Source of the DNA: Tetraselmis striata
Lineage: Eukaryota; Chlorophyta; Chlorodendrophyceae; Chlorodendrales; Chlorodendraceae
NCBI GenBank assembly: GCA_006384855.1
Contig: VCJN01001523.1
Coordinates: 36,549 to 100,548 of the forward strand
Reading direction: 5' to 3'
Length of the DNA stretch: 64,000 bases
Shown: one piece after another, positions 11,640 through 22,980 of the stretch
Position numbering within the stretch: the first letter of the stretch is position 1
Layout: every line of letters starts with the position of its first letter
Program-made: the position numbers and the translations under genes
Notes under the pieces: generated by a model
Told to the model about the DNA's origin: nothing
The model's input: only the letters and a program-made list of their open reading frames with translations
The model's database searches: none

Positions 11640-12892
11640 TCAAGAGCAGCTTGTGGAGGTTATTATATTTATGGCGTATTTTCTAAACAGTTAGGAGGGT
11701 GGGCTTGCCTTGACGAGGAGATCGAGCCGTGGGGGAGCGCATTCTTTAAACGATCGACGAACACCTGAACGGTGGTGATGATGCCGGCGTGGCGGAGAGC
11801 CCCTCATCCACCAGTCATCCGCCAGTCATCCGTCAGTCATCCACCAGCTCCTCCTCCAGGTTGAGGTCTTCATCCAGTGCTGCTCCCCCGCAGTCAGGTA
11901 GCCCCTCGTCGACTGCTGATGTAATGGCACTGGTCCCTCCCCAAGGTGTAGGTATATTTGAGGTTAGTGAGATGGTGGTGTTGTAGAGGCTCTCCCCATA
12001 GCTCTGATATGCCGAGATAGGGGTCTATAGTACAACCCGTCTACCGTTACACTTGAGACTTCGTTACCTCCCCGCCGAATTAACAGGTGCTGATGGGAGG
12101 AACTGAACTCGGGGCGAACTTTACTTTACTTTTACCGAATTCGGGCGGTTCGACCCGGACACCCGAACTACCCGCCCGAACGGAACACAATTTAGCACAA
12201 TATAAACCCCAATGGTCGGCTATTACTTCTACTTCTATATTACTAGAAAATCGCAACTACCTGTAGCAGCGCCGATTATCTGCAATGTCGTACAAACATC
12301 GTAAAATAGATTTAATAAATGTGTCAATCTTGAGTTGATAATCATGTTATTATTTGTGCTATTAAACATTCATTTCTACTTCAGGTAGCATAGCGACTAG
12401 CGCCGGTGCCCTGTCTGGGTGGGAGATTGGCAGTACAGAGCGCTTTGAAATTGTCCGGTAAGCTTCATATACATTTACAAATGTATTTCTAAAAATATTG
12501 TTCAGCGGTAGTGGTCTGCATATGAGGAATCTACTTCGCAACAAAGCATAACGCTACGGATGGACAGTTCCAGCAGCAGAAATATTTACATAGCGAATGT
12601 ACATGGCTTGGGGTGTTCATCAGCTGCTTCGGCGCGCGCCCGTAGCTAAGGATTAAAACACTGGTCCGAGTATGCTGGCGACTATACAGCTAGCTTCGCC
12701 TTTTGATCTCGGCCGATTGATGCGAACAGAGCTGTGCCTTTCGTTGACCGCCCTGTCCGAGTTACCACTGGCAGGGCAACAACGAGAAGCACCTGCTTAT
12801 CGACGAAGCACCCGCTAGTATCTGGCCTTCGGCAACAGCCAAATCCGCTCCAGCGTGTGCCGGACGAGCTATTATGTGACGGCGTTCATCGG
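11640..12892. other. Intergenic region
   Basis: No gene seen. Around 12112-12140 the sequence CGGGGCGAACTTTACTTTAC matches the 3' tail of the SINE family, so a truncated copy is likely. Confidence 0.4.
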
Positions 12893-13531
12893 TTAATCCA
12901 TGGTGTTAGTGAAATTGCCCTCGGCGGCCTCGGCGCTCCCCAGGGAGTTGTACCAGTCCTCCGTGTTCTCCCAGGCGTCCTCGGCGCTGTGCTGGGTCGT
13001 GTTCCACGCGTTGCTTGTCCAGTTTCTGGTCGACTCCCAGGCATCCTCAGCCGAGTTGTCCACTCCCGCCTCGACAGCCGACTGGGACGAACGGAGTCGG
13101 CGGCGACCTTCGCCCGGCATGAGCGTAGCTGATTCTTCGGCGTCGGTGAGTGAAGTCCCGTTGTTCTCAGCCTCGTCGTTCGCCAGAGAGTTGAACCAGT
13201 CCTTCGTCTCCTCCCAGGCGTCCTCTGTGGTGTTCCGAGTCTTCGCCCAGGCGTCCTCGGCGGTGTTCTGGGTCGTGTTCCATGCGTCGCTGGTCCAGTT
13301 CCTGGTCGACCCCCAGGCGTCCTCGGCGGTGTTCTGGGTCGTGTTCCAGGCGTCGGTGCTCCAGTCTTCCATCGAGTTCCCGGCATCCTCAACCGAGGCA
13401 GTGTTCTCTCCCTCCCCGACGGTCGAGTGGGAGCGGAGATGGCGGCGACTTTCGCCAAGTACTGCTGGCGGCGCCAGCACGCAGAAGGCCAGTACTACTA
13501 CGGCGACGCAGGAAAGGCGAGGGGAAGACAT
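12893..13531 (-). CDS. Secreted Trp-rich 11-residue repeat protein, copy 2
   Basis: Predicted secreted protein of 212 aa, inverted paralogue of 7232-7678. The start at 13531 gives MSSPRLS and a signal peptide (VAVVVLAFCVLAPPAVLG). Two modules follow. The first has about six 11-mers such as TAEDAWGSTRN and WTSDAWNTTQN and ends WFNSLANDEAE. A linker containing RRRLRS leads to a second with SAEDAWESTRN-type units ending WYNSLGSAEAAE. Each unit places Trp and acidic residues at fixed positions and offers N-T-T or N-W-T sequons. The pattern fits an amphipathic helix with an aromatic stripe, glycosylated outside the cell (inference). No homologous family is recognised. The reading frame is intact and ends in TAA. 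Confidence 0.65.
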   Translation of the reverse strand: MSSPRLSCVAVVVLAFCVLAPPAVLGESRRHLRSHSTVGEGENTASVEDAGNSMEDWSTDAWNTTQNTAEDAWGSTRNWTSDAWNTTQNTAEDAWAKTRNTTEDAWEETKDWFNSLANDEAENNGTSLTDAEESATLMPGEGRRRLRSSQSAVEAGVDNSAEDAWESTRNWTSNAWNTTQHSAEDAWENTEDWYNSLGSAEAAEGNFTNTMD

Positions 13532-13880
13532 CGTGATGAAGGCGGGTATGAGCAGCACAGTAGTTGAATGACCGACGAGTGAATGATCAGCCGCAGGTAG
13601 GCAGCGGTGGAGGTGTTCGATAAATCACGTAATGCTAAACTGGTTTTCGCTCGATGGCGGAGTTACTGCTGGATTTAAGGGCAGGAAGGGCTGAGCCCCG
13701 CGAGCTGGAAGTCGGGGGAGTCGTCTCCGGTCGAGTGTGGACGCAGCAGCGCCGACGATGGTCACAGCGACGCGGACAGCACGGAATGGCGGTAATCTTC
13801 CAGGGGTTAAACCCTGCCGGTTCAATGGGCCTGCCGACCGAAGCACATCACTGTCGTCATGGTGTAAATTTCACTCCGGT
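13532..13880 (-). promoter_or_regulatory. Shared 5' region of secreted repeat gene 2
   Basis: Reverse-strand counterpart of 6885-7231. It keeps CTTAAATCCAGCAG near 13670 and an AACCCTGCCGG block near 13810, so the duplication carried its regulatory DNA. Confidence 0.5.
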
Positions 13881-15299
13881 CCTTATTGGTCCTTATGAAG
13901 AATCTCGAGGATCGCGTGGTATTCTTATTCCTTATTTCGCACATTTTATTTCCTATCCGCTGGTTAAAAAATGTCACTTATTGTACTGGCGGGTTCCTGG
14001 CGGGTTCCTCGGTACCGGTTATTCGTCTGAATTGTACTGCACGCTGTGCACCGCCCAGTAGCGTATCCCACAGCAGGTAGCGACTATCCCCTGGGGTGCG
14101 CCGTGCTGCTTTCTCCGCGCGGGTTATCGAACTACTGGGGGCGACATTAATAGGGCGGCTTAATGCGCCGCGGAATAATACGAGCCCCGTGTACATGTAT
14201 ATAATGTACATGTATATGGAATGTATGACCCCTTCGGTAGAGGATGGACGACACCCGCGGCGGAGATGATAATCCTTACTTATTATTAGAATAAAGTATT
14301 AAATCTTCATTATTAAACAGAACTTGCAGAACTTGCAGAACTTGGTAGGCAGCGTTGCGCAGCAGGGCAGCATTGCGCAGCTGCAGGGCAGCTCAGCGCG
14401 GGGAGAGCAGCAACGCATAGCAGTGGCATACAGCAGCTTAGCAGCATTATAGCACTACATGGAGGGGTGTATAGGGCCACCATATGGTTGCCATGATGCT
14501 GAAATAATATTATTGTAATATGGTGATAATTCCACAAAGTGCCCTACCCCCTCTCCATTTCGCATATGGCAGGAACATCCTGCACACAGCCATGCATTGA
14601 AACCATACCAAAAAGTCATTCCAGTGGTAGTTATTATGCAATTTTGGGCATGTTCTACTAAGTACAGTGAGATCAACATAATTCCAGGAGGAGGTCTGGA
14701 AACAGAGGCGGGGGGGGGGGGGGGGGGGGGGGGTGGGGGGGGGGGTTCTAAATCAAAAAATTGAATCGGACACGGCTAAGTATGACCCCTTGGTAAAGTA
14801 TGGACACCAAAGGGATGGCAATCCCGAATTATGAATTAATAGCATTAAATCTTTATTTCTACTTCTAGGATAGCTGCTGCTTCTGAAATGCAATGAAAAA
14901 AAAACTGTTAAAAATTTAAAAAACATTGGATCCAATTCTGCATTGCTGCTGCATGCCAGAAGACTTAGAAAGCGGCCATGATTCCTCGTGCTGGTACCCT
15001 CTCCGTACCGGTGAACCCCGCCGTGTACACCCGCAGTCATTGCTGTACTCACCCATCACCGTTATTTCTCCAATTGTGCGGGCCTAGCGTGACAACATCA
15101 ACATGGACTGCACAACAGCATGCGGTATATGATTCTTGTACTGTCAATGCACATTCCACCCCCCCCCCCCCCCCCGGAGGGGGGGGCTTCCGGACTATTC
15201 ATTAAACAGTGGCAGCGGAGGTAGATCGGACATTGAGTTCTTACAGCTGCCACGGCAGCATGGCACACAATGTCTCGCCGTGCTTTGTTACATGCATTC
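13881..15299. other. Intergenic with long poly-G
   Basis: AT-rich to mixed DNA. A poly-G tract broken by one T lies at about 14711-14745. At 15160-15187 a C run is followed directly by GGA and a G run, so the two could fold into a G:C hairpin. No gene seen. Confidence 0.5.
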
Positions 15300-16890
15300 C
15301 ACCGCAGCTGGATTGAAATGGCGCGGCGCCCCAGCTTAACACACCCCAGGGGCAGCTGTGCTCTCTCTCCCACTGCAGCACCTGAATGATCCCTCCGGAT
15401 CGGCTCCGCTTGGGCCGGTGCCGACATGCCTGGGATTGTGTCTTGGCCTTAACACATAGCACCAATAATCAGATTCTTGGTAGTGGTAGGCAGCAGTGGG
15501 CAGCCGTGCAGCTTCTTTCTCCTCCAACTACTCTGTGTTTGCTTTGTCAACATACTCATCTGAGTCTGCTTCATCTGCGTCTGCTTCACAGGGGCAACCT
15601 TGCCGGATGAGCCACTGCAATACGTGTCCCTCCCTCAGCTGCATCAAAGCAGGTATTCCCATCCCAGGGGCAGCCCTGCGCATGCGCCCACACAAAAATA
15701 TGCCCGTGTTCTTCAGATACTGCTCCAGCGCAGGTGTTCCCATCCCAGGGGCAGCCGAGGGCCGTTACCCACTGCAGCAACTTCTGGTGCCCTCCATAGG
15801 CTGAACAGCCAAAAGTATTTCATCCCACGGGCAGCCATTCGCCCGTGCCCACTGCAACACCTCCAGCTGTCCACCGCCACCTGCGCATGCGCGTGTTTCT
15901 TTGTTCCAGAGGCAGCCATGCTCCCGCGCCTACGGCAGGACTTCCAGGTTTGGCTGCCGCGGATTGGCTGCCGCGGAGCAGGATGCTTTATTCCAGGAAC
16001 AACCGTATGCCCTTGCCCATTGCAACACCTCCATGTCACTGCCTTTGCCTATGGCATTGCAGGTGCATGGATACCAGGGGAAGCCTTCCTCCCTCAGCCA
16101 CTGTAACAGCTCCAGGTGCCCTCATATGGCCGCGTGATTGCAGGTCCCTACATCCCAGGTGTAGCCATGGGTCCTCGCGCACTGTAACAGCTCCAGATGC
16201 CCTCATTTTGCTGCTTCGCTGCTTGGCCGGGTATGCCAGAGGCAGCCTTGCTCTGTTGCCCAGTGCAATACCCGCAGGTGTCCTCCAGCAGCCCCCAGAG
16301 TGCACACTCGAATATCCCAAGGACAGCCCTGTGTCCTCACCCACTGAAGAAACTCCAGATACCCCTCGTTGGCGGCTGTGCTGCCTCTTTCGACACTCCG
16401 GCTGATGTTGAGCCCTCGCGCCCGCTTCATAACGGCCAGTCCTCCGCCTTTTGGTGCTGTCTTGTACGCAGTGTGACAATAGTACCCACTGGCGCATTGG
16501 GAGCGCATTCACTGCAGCAGCCACAGCTGTCCTGCCTATGCCGCCAAATCGTGCATGTCTTGCTGAACAGTACCCAACTAGAGGCTCGGTCGATTCCCCT
16601 ATGCAGCATTTTCTGTCCACCGAGCCGCACGGCTGCCTTGCACATTTCCTCTTCCCCCTTCACCCAATCTTTTTTAACGCCCTGGCTGGCACCTCTCGCC
16701 TGCCCATGAAGGCGTGTGGGGCCATGTGGCAGCTGGAAGCCTCACTGTCCATGCCATCACGCGCCGCCCGGCCCACCCCCTGCAACACGCCCCGGCAGCT
16801 GCTGTCATCCGGGACGCCTCCCAGGCGCTCAGTAACCAGTTTCCACTCGTCGGCCGACAGTTATGGGGTGTGGACCACCTCATGCCGCTG
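15300..16890 (-). pseudogene. Decayed ankyrin-repeat gene with 'LQWARxxGCPWD' units
   Basis: The minus strand carries at least nine degenerate repeats of the type G-H-L-E-x-L-Q-W-A-R-x-x-G-C-P-W-D, spread over different frames: VLQWEREHSCPWG near 15350, LQWVTALGCPWDGNTC near 15770, FLQWVRTQGCPWDIRVC near 16340, and VLHWATEQGCLW near 16270. This ankyrin variant is common in large gene families of algae and protists. Frame changes and stops interrupt the series. The 5' part at about 16890-16700 (LSADEWKLVTERLGG) resembles the short leader helix such proteins have. No intact ORF spans it. Confidence 0.65.
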
Positions 16891-16899
16891 GCCAGCAAA

Positions 16900-17995
16900 G
16901 CTGGGGTCAGCCCCTACATGTTGCATAGAAATCCGTGGCTGCGCAAGCCGTCCGAGATAGGCATGTCGCGCTGCGCGATATGCCGAGTCCTACCACGGTC
17001 CTTCGCGTGGAGCTGGAGCTGCCCCTGTCAAGTGAGCACGCGTGTGGATTGTGTTTTTTTTTTCGCACGGATTGGGGTTGCATGGCCACACACACAACGG
17101 GGCGCGCGTGGCTGTACTTAGCAGTTCTGCCAAGTCTTACGCCAAGCGGTGTGGCGGCTCGGATACTTGTCGATCGAATACTACCCTGTAGGAACCCTGC
17201 GCTGCAGCCAGTCATATCCTGTCCCGGATGCGAAAAATGAACTCCATGCTCCTCTTTAAAATTTAAAATTTACCGGGGGGCGGGAAAAACGAAAACGAGC
17301 ATGGCTCCCCATCTGCGTGGTTCTCTCTTGCGCAGGTCCGCGGCTGCCGAGCTACCCAGCCCGCAGTTCACTCGGGCTGGCAGGCCCAGGATTCCCCTCT
17401 GGCTAGGATATCCGACACCCGCGGTGCGCCCCGGCCGCCTTGTGCAGGTCCTCAGGGTGCGGCACCACCCAGCGTGGGCAGCTAGATAGCTTGGATAGCT
17501 ATGGCAGCCCGCCGGTGGGCGGCGGAGAGCCGTCCGGAGCCCGGCGTGTCCGGTGGGCATGTGCCGGTACAGTTATCCTGTCCATCTGCAGCCCTCGGTA
17601 CGGGTGTTCACACAGCGACGTCAGGAGGGGGGGGGGGGGGGGGGGGGGGGTCGTGTAGCCTGGCCATGGGCAGCCTGGCTGATAGGTGCCTGGAAGCAAC
17701 CGCCTGATGTTGACAGGTGCCTGGAAGCAACCGCCTCATGTGTACTCGTACGGTACTTGTACCCCACTGGTAGTCCCACACAATTCGGGCGTCCCCGACC
17801 GGCTGTCATCCCGTCGTAATTCTGAGTCCCAAATAACACTACATCGGGTACAAGTATACCCGTAGGCGCCCTCGTCGTGCCTGCAACATAGCGGTCGTTG
17901 TCGTCGCGCTGCATTGTGAACACGGCGTCGGAGTCGTCGCACGATCGTGCGCAAGTAGCGACTGCTATTGTCGCTCTCTCCATCATCGCCCACGG
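16900..17995. other. Region 5' of reverse transcriptase 1
   Basis: GC-rich DNA with short frames and a poly-G tract at about 17626-17650. It may include the 5' UTR or a lost N-terminal part of the retroelement. No coherent domain was recognised. Confidence 0.4.
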
Positions 17996-20900
17996 TTGTT
18001 GCCCCCACGCCACCAGAGGTGGGTGCACCGGCCGGCCACCCCGGTAGCCAGGCCTCACGGGCTCGGTATCCGCCCCCCCCCTACTCGCCCATCTCCAGCC
18101 GGCGACGGGGTGGGGTGGGGCGCGGTGGACCACCTCTCCGACGTGGACATGGTGCACATGCCGGCGGAGATGTCCATGGAGACGGCGGTGCCGATTGACT
18201 TTCAAGAAGCGTGGGCAGAGGCACAACGCTGCGTGAATGAGCGGGTGGTGGCGGCGATGGAGGTCAATGACCCCGTGGCGTTGGATAGGGCGCTTAAGTG
18301 GAAGTACCTGTTGCCGCAATTGTTGCTTAGGGCCCCGAGCCGAGGCGGACGGCGGCGGCTACAAGCCTTGGCGTGGCGCTTCCGCGCTTTCGCGGAGAGG
18401 CGCATGACCGAACTCGTGCGCTCATGGGACGACGCGCGCACTGAGGCGTTCTACGCCGGACATGCCCGCCAGCGTCGGACGGACGCCGATCTCTTTGCGG
18501 CGCTGCTCGTGGGCACCGCGGACACCGTTGTGGCGTTGGTGGAGGACGGAGAGCTCTCCCGAGCGGCGGGCCGACTATCTTCTAAGGGTATGGGCGACTT
18601 GTCCGATCCTGCTATCCTCGCCCAGCTGCGCGACAAGCACCCGTCCCGTAGCCACCCGATCCCAGACGCCGCGTATGACATTCCGGTGGACGAGGCCGCC
18701 CTGACGGTGGACATGCGCGTGCCGTACCAGCAACTCAAGCAGCACGTGGCGGCGGGGCCCTCAGGCATGCGCAACGAGTATCTCCGCTGCTTGGTGGGCG
18801 AATACGCCCCGGCGTCCGGGCCCGCGGCAGTCCGCGCCATGTCGGAGGTTGCCTCCATGTATCTCCAAGGTCGCCTGCCCGGGTGGTTCAACCGGCTCTT
18901 CGCCTCTGCTAGGCTCGTGGCACCTGTCAAGAAGCTAGGCGAGGGGAGGGCCCCGGACGTGCGGCCTGTGGCAGTCGGGGAGGCGGAGCGGCGCGCAGCG
19001 GAGCGGGCAGTGGTTGACAACATGAAGGAGGCATACGTGTCGGTGCTCGCTCCATCTCAGCTCGGCGTTGGCATTCCCGCGGGCGACTCTGTGCTCATCC
19101 ACGGCGTCCGGCTCATCGCCGAGAAGCTTGGCCCACGTGCCGTCATCGTCCACACAGACCTTCGCAACGCTAACAACGAAGCATGGCGCCGCACAATCAT
19201 CCAGCGCCACATCGATTGCTCTCCACTACACCCTGTCATCCCTGCGCTCCTAGCCTCCCTCTCCACGGACTCGTATCTAGTCGTGGACGACCGGTCCGCC
19301 CCTCTGCGGTCGGAGGACGGCGTGCAACAGGGCGCACCTTTGGCCACGACTTCCTTTTGCGTCGCGATTCACCCCGAGGTGCAGCAGTGTGATACCACGT
19401 TGGAGGTCAATGACGGGGCGGCGCGCTTCAACGCCGACGATGGAATTTTGGTGGGCCTTCCGGAGCACGTTTGGCCGGCTCTTCACGCCTTCCGCACGTC
19501 CATCAAGGCGTCCGTGGGGCTTGAGGTGCGCTTCGACAAGATGCAGGCGTACAGCGCAGACATGGAGGCGGCGCGGCGTGAGGCTCCGGCCGACATCGAG
19601 TGGCCAGAGCTAGATGGCCATCACGGCATCGCGGTCCTCAACGTGCCGCTCGGATCGCCAGAGTATGTGCAGGCGTACATGCGCGGCAAGGCGGAGGAGC
19701 TACGAGAGGAGGTGGACGCTAGCCTGAGCAAGCTTCTGTCTGCCAAGCCCAGCCGTCGGTACACCCACGCCTTGCATCACCACGCATGGGCCCTGCTCAA
19801 GCATTGCATGCAACACAAGGCGGGGTATTGGCTCCGCAATTGTCTTCCGTCCGAGGTGGAGGCCTTTGCGGAGGCGGTGGATGCCACCATCCTCGCGGCG
19901 GTCGAACGGGTGCTAGGGGTCTCTTTTGATCCCTCCACGTACGGCACCGACACCAATCCGGTGGTCACCGATTTCTTGGCGGAGCTTTTGCACGACCCCG
20001 ACCCCATGGCAGCGGAGGTGGCTACCTTGAGCGAGGATGCAGTGGCCAGGGCGCGCAGCAGGCTTCACCTCCCCACTCGATTGAAGGGAGCTGGCATCCG
20101 CCGCATGGCTACCGTTCGTGATGCCGCCTTCATCGGCTGCATGAACGCCATCCTCCCAAGGTTCCTGACTAGGAACTCCGGCACCAACACCCCCACCCCT
20201 GGTTTCTTCGACCCACAGCTCGGGTCCGTACTTGGCCGAAGCAGCTTCAACGCAAATTCTTCCGCCCGCCAGTATGACCACTTCCTCAACGATGCTCATG
20301 GGTCGGACAGCTACGCCGCGGAGATGCGCGAGGCGTGGGGCCGCCTCCAAGCGGCTACTGCTGGCCATCTCGGCGACGCAGATGCACGCCAGATGGAGCG
20401 GGAAGTGGAGGCTGCGTCGGGCTCGCAAAAGGAGCTGACGGCATTTCTAGACCAGGCCAACAACTCTCGGCTTTGGAATGAGGTGTGCGCTCTCCCTGCC
20501 ACATGTAGGGAACGGATCTTGTTCAACCAGCTCGACGCGGCGTCAGGCATGTGGACAGTGGCCATCCCCACCGCGCGGACAGCCATGTCTCCGCATGAGC
20601 TGCGGGAGGTCGCTGCCGGGTACTTCTTTCTGCCTAGCCCGTGCTTGGCCCCGGTGGTTGGGTGCCAGATTATTCTGCCCTCGACGGAGCACAACCCCGT
20701 CATTGTTGATCTATACGGCGACGCGCTCATGAACCTCCCGGCGCCTGGAGACGCTCACTGGCGTGTACAGCACGACGCTATCGCAGACGCCTTCCGCGAT
20801 CACTGTGTTCACGACCTAGGTATCGCGGTACGGCGGGAGGTGGATGACTTGTTCCAGCAGGCAGTGCCTCTCGGCAACACCGTACCCCGGGATGAACTCA

Positions 20901-21541
20901 AGGACCTAGTGCCGGACGCAGAGCTCTCCCTTCCGGCGTTCAACGTCGTGACCGGGAGCTATGATCCCCGGAGCTTGAAGTCCACGCTGCTAGAGTTCAA
21001 GACTATGCGGTACGGGGTCAAGTACACTTCAGTGCCCCGGGCCACAGCTGTGGATCGGTTTGAGCGCTCCCTGTTGGGCGACATACAACCGGGGTTGGCT
21101 GCGCGGGACGCGGCGTGGCACAACACAGAGCCCGGACAGAAGGGTCCTCTTCGAGACATCCTGGATATGTCGGAGTACACGGGCATGGTCTTCGGCACAG
21201 TGGGTGAGGTGAGCAAGGGGGTGCACCGCACAGTGCGTGGTATCGCATGCTTGGCTGCGGACCGGGGTGCCCTCTCATCGCGGGGCACTCGGTGCATCAC
21301 CCGGGCTCACCAGGAGGCCTTGCTCGCAAGAGATTTCCTCGGGGTCCTGAGCTTGGTGGCCGCTCGAGAGCGTGCTCGCTGCCTCATCAGACGGCGCAGA
21401 TTCGTCTCCCATCCCGTTGCTGAAGCTGCACAGCACGTCCGAGGATCACCCACACACACACGTGCTCGCGTGGCCCGGACTCTGAACCGTGTGCGCATCA
21501 CTCATCCATCCCGCCTTATGCGGGATGCGGGCCGCTTTTAG
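17996..21541 (+). CDS. Non-LTR-type reverse transcriptase with C-terminal nuclease-like domain
   Basis: Intact 1181-codon ORF ending TAG, the protein of a retroelement. The RT domain covers about residues 240-540: AAGPSGMRNEYL (about 260), RPVAVGEAERR, DLRNANNE (about 388; the usual form is D-x-x-N-A-F-N), GVQQGAPLA (about 441) and the catalytic box FNADDG (about 477; usually Y/F-A-D-D). The aspartates are retained. Near 985-1000 is a D...LLEFKTMRYG motif, the D/ExK core of PD-(D/E)XK nucleases, followed by GMVFGTVGEVSKGVH, typical of the C-terminal domain in algal retroelements. No APE endonuclease or CCHC knuckle is seen. ATG 17996 is the first in frame; the true start could be later (for example the Met near 18148). 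The lack of stops suggests recent activity (inference). Confidence 0.85.
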   Translation: MLPPRHQRWVHRPATPVARPHGLGIRPPPTRPSPAGDGVGWGAVDHLSDVDMVHMPAEMSMETAVPIDFQEAWAEAQRCVNERVVAAMEVNDPVALDRALKWKYLLPQLLLRAPSRGGRRRLQALAWRFRAFAERRMTELVRSWDDARTEAFYAGHARQRRTDADLFAALLVGTADTVVALVEDGELSRAAGRLSSKGMGDLSDPAILAQLRDKHPSRSHPIPDAAYDIPVDEAALTVDMRVPYQQLKQHVAAGPSGMRNEYLRCLVGEYAPASGPAAVRAMSEVASMYLQGRLPGWFNRLFASARLVAPVKKLGEGRAPDVRPVAVGEAERRAAERAVVDNMKEAYVSVLAPSQLGVGIPAGDSVLIHGVRLIAEKLGPRAVIVHTDLRNANNEAWRRTIIQRHIDCSPLHPVIPALLASLSTDSYLVVDDRSAPLRSEDGVQQGAPLATTSFCVAIHPEVQQCDTTLEVNDGAARFNADDGILVGLPEHVWPALHAFRTSIKASVGLEVRFDKMQAYSADMEAARREAPADIEWPELDGHHGIAVLNVPLGSPEYVQAYMRGKAEELREEVDASLSKLLSAKPSRRYTHALHHHAWALLKHCMQHKAGYWLRNCLPSEVEAFAEAVDATILAAVERVLGVSFDPSTYGTDTNPVVTDFLAELLHDPDPMAAEVATLSEDAVARARSRLHLPTRLKGAGIRRMATVRDAAFIGCMNAILPRFLTRNSGTNTPTPGFFDPQLGSVLGRSSFNANSSARQYDHFLNDAHGSDSYAAEMREAWGRLQAATAGHLGDADARQMEREVEAASGSQKELTAFLDQANNSRLWNEVCALPATCRERILFNQLDAASGMWTVAIPTARTAMSPHELREVAAGYFFLPSPCLAPVVGCQIILPSTEHNPVIVDLYGDALMNLPAPGDAHWRVQHDAIADAFRDHCVHDLGIAVRREVDDLFQQAVPLGNTVPRDELKDLVPDAELSLPAFNVVTGSYDPRSLKSTLLEFKTMRYGVKYTSVPRATAVDRFERSLLGDIQPGLAARDAAWHNTEPGQKGPLRDILDMSEYTGMVFGTVGEVSKGVHRTVRGIACLAADRGALSSRGTRCITRAHQEALLARDFLGVLSLVAARERARCLIRRRRFVSHPVAEAAQHVRGSPTHTRARVARTLNRVRITHPSRLMRDAGRF

Positions 21542-21604
21542 GCGGCTTGCTGTGTTGATTTTCTAATTCTGGGGAACTGCCCTTTTTGTAATTCACACCA
21601 GTAC
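21521..21604 (+). repeat. 3' tail of retroelement 1
   Basis: Begins over the stop codon with CGGGATGCGGGCCGCTTTTA and ends TTTTTGTAATTCACACCAGTAC. The terminal 55 bp recur at 35741-35803 and, inverted, at 45644-45775. Confidence 0.7.
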
Positions 21605-22107
21605 AGGTAGTCGCAACAGTCGTATTTTTTTCCCAGCCCCGGGCCGGGACTAGCGACCCACGGGACAGGCAACATTTTACGCTCGTACAGGTATCCCGCT
21701 CCATCATCGTCACGCTACTACGCCTTTGCGGGCATTTCTCGATGATGTGTACGCACTGCAGGTCGTCGTACGTACAGCGGTGCCTTTCCACGTCAGCTTG
21801 AAGCGTGGCCAACCGCCGAATACCCCCAGCCAATCGTGCAGTGTGTTTGCTTCCACGCAAGCACCCGCCTCGGCGCCGTAGCCGTCATCATCTAGCGACT
21901 TGACCTCGTACAGTACCTCACAATTTTCTAGCAAAACCAGCGAGACTCGCTGTATATGGGCACGGGGAACAGTCGCCCCTGCCCTGCCCTGGTGCTACTG
22001 GTGTGAATCCCAGAAGGCCACTAAGAAATCCAGTATATCTAGCGACTCATCCTTACCCCCTCCTGCTGATAAAAGCAGGACCAAAGATCGACACAGATAC
22101 CGCCGGT

Positions 22108-22140
22108 AGCAAGCCGCCTAAAAGCGGCACGCATCCGTGC
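22108..22140 (-). repeat. Inverted partner of the retroelement stop-codon segment
   Basis: AGCAAGCCGCCTAAAAGCGG is the reverse complement of 21533-21552, with one mismatch in the longer match. The pair is about 570 bp apart. Confidence 0.65.
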
Positions 22141-22980
22141 TACTGATGTGGTACATCCGTGCTATTGGTGTGCATTGCAAGAAGGCCAGCAATAGATCCC
22201 TCGTTAAAAGCGGTACTAACTAAAAGATCAACCGAGCAAACCGCCCCAAAGCAGTGTACTAAAACTACAGTACTGCTACTGGCACGGTACCGTACTGCTA
22301 CCGTGCTGGCGGCCGGCCCACCGCCCGCCCGCACCGGGCAGTTGTTCCTCAATTGCATTCACCGATCGAGCCGTTCTCACAAAGTCTTTCTCAGTCACCG
22401 ACGAGACGCCCTGCGCATACAAGGCCCAGACGCATCGCGGAAGCCTCGCTTCTCAGAAGAACAAGTCAGCGCAGTAGAACCTGCGACCAGCAGCACCCCA
22501 ACGCACCTTGAATCGCACCCCTGTCCGCACCTTGAATAAAAACAAACCGGCGCCGCCGCCCCGTTTGCCCGATTATCAGCTATTCACCCCCTGCTGGCCC
22601 GCCACCTGGTCTATCGGGGTGCAGCAGCAAGGCGCGGGTCGAAATCCTACAAGCACCTCACCGAAGCAGCCTCTCAGCACAGTGCGTAGCGGCGCAGCAG
22701 TCTGTCAACGTTGCGCCAACGTCGCCGTTGCCGCTCTATTGGTCGGGCGGCGCAGCTCGCCGCGGGCCCGCAACGTGCTCAAGACCTTATGAGTACAGTA
22801 CTGGTACCAGTATCCGCCGGGTATCTCCTAGGGCCCAGCACGTGAGCCCCGTAGTCCTAGTCAGCAAATCGCATATATAATCGTGGGACGACGATCGCGC
22901 AACGCCCGGCCTGGAGCAGTCACCCGAGCACTCCGTCACTCTCCAGCGACTCATCTGCCAGCGGCGATACGCTGCTTTCA

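Noticed and set aside
12140-12175. B-box-like GGTTCGACC near 12147 as a tRNA
   Set aside because: No A box or cloverleaf around it; it adjoins a SINE-tail fragment.
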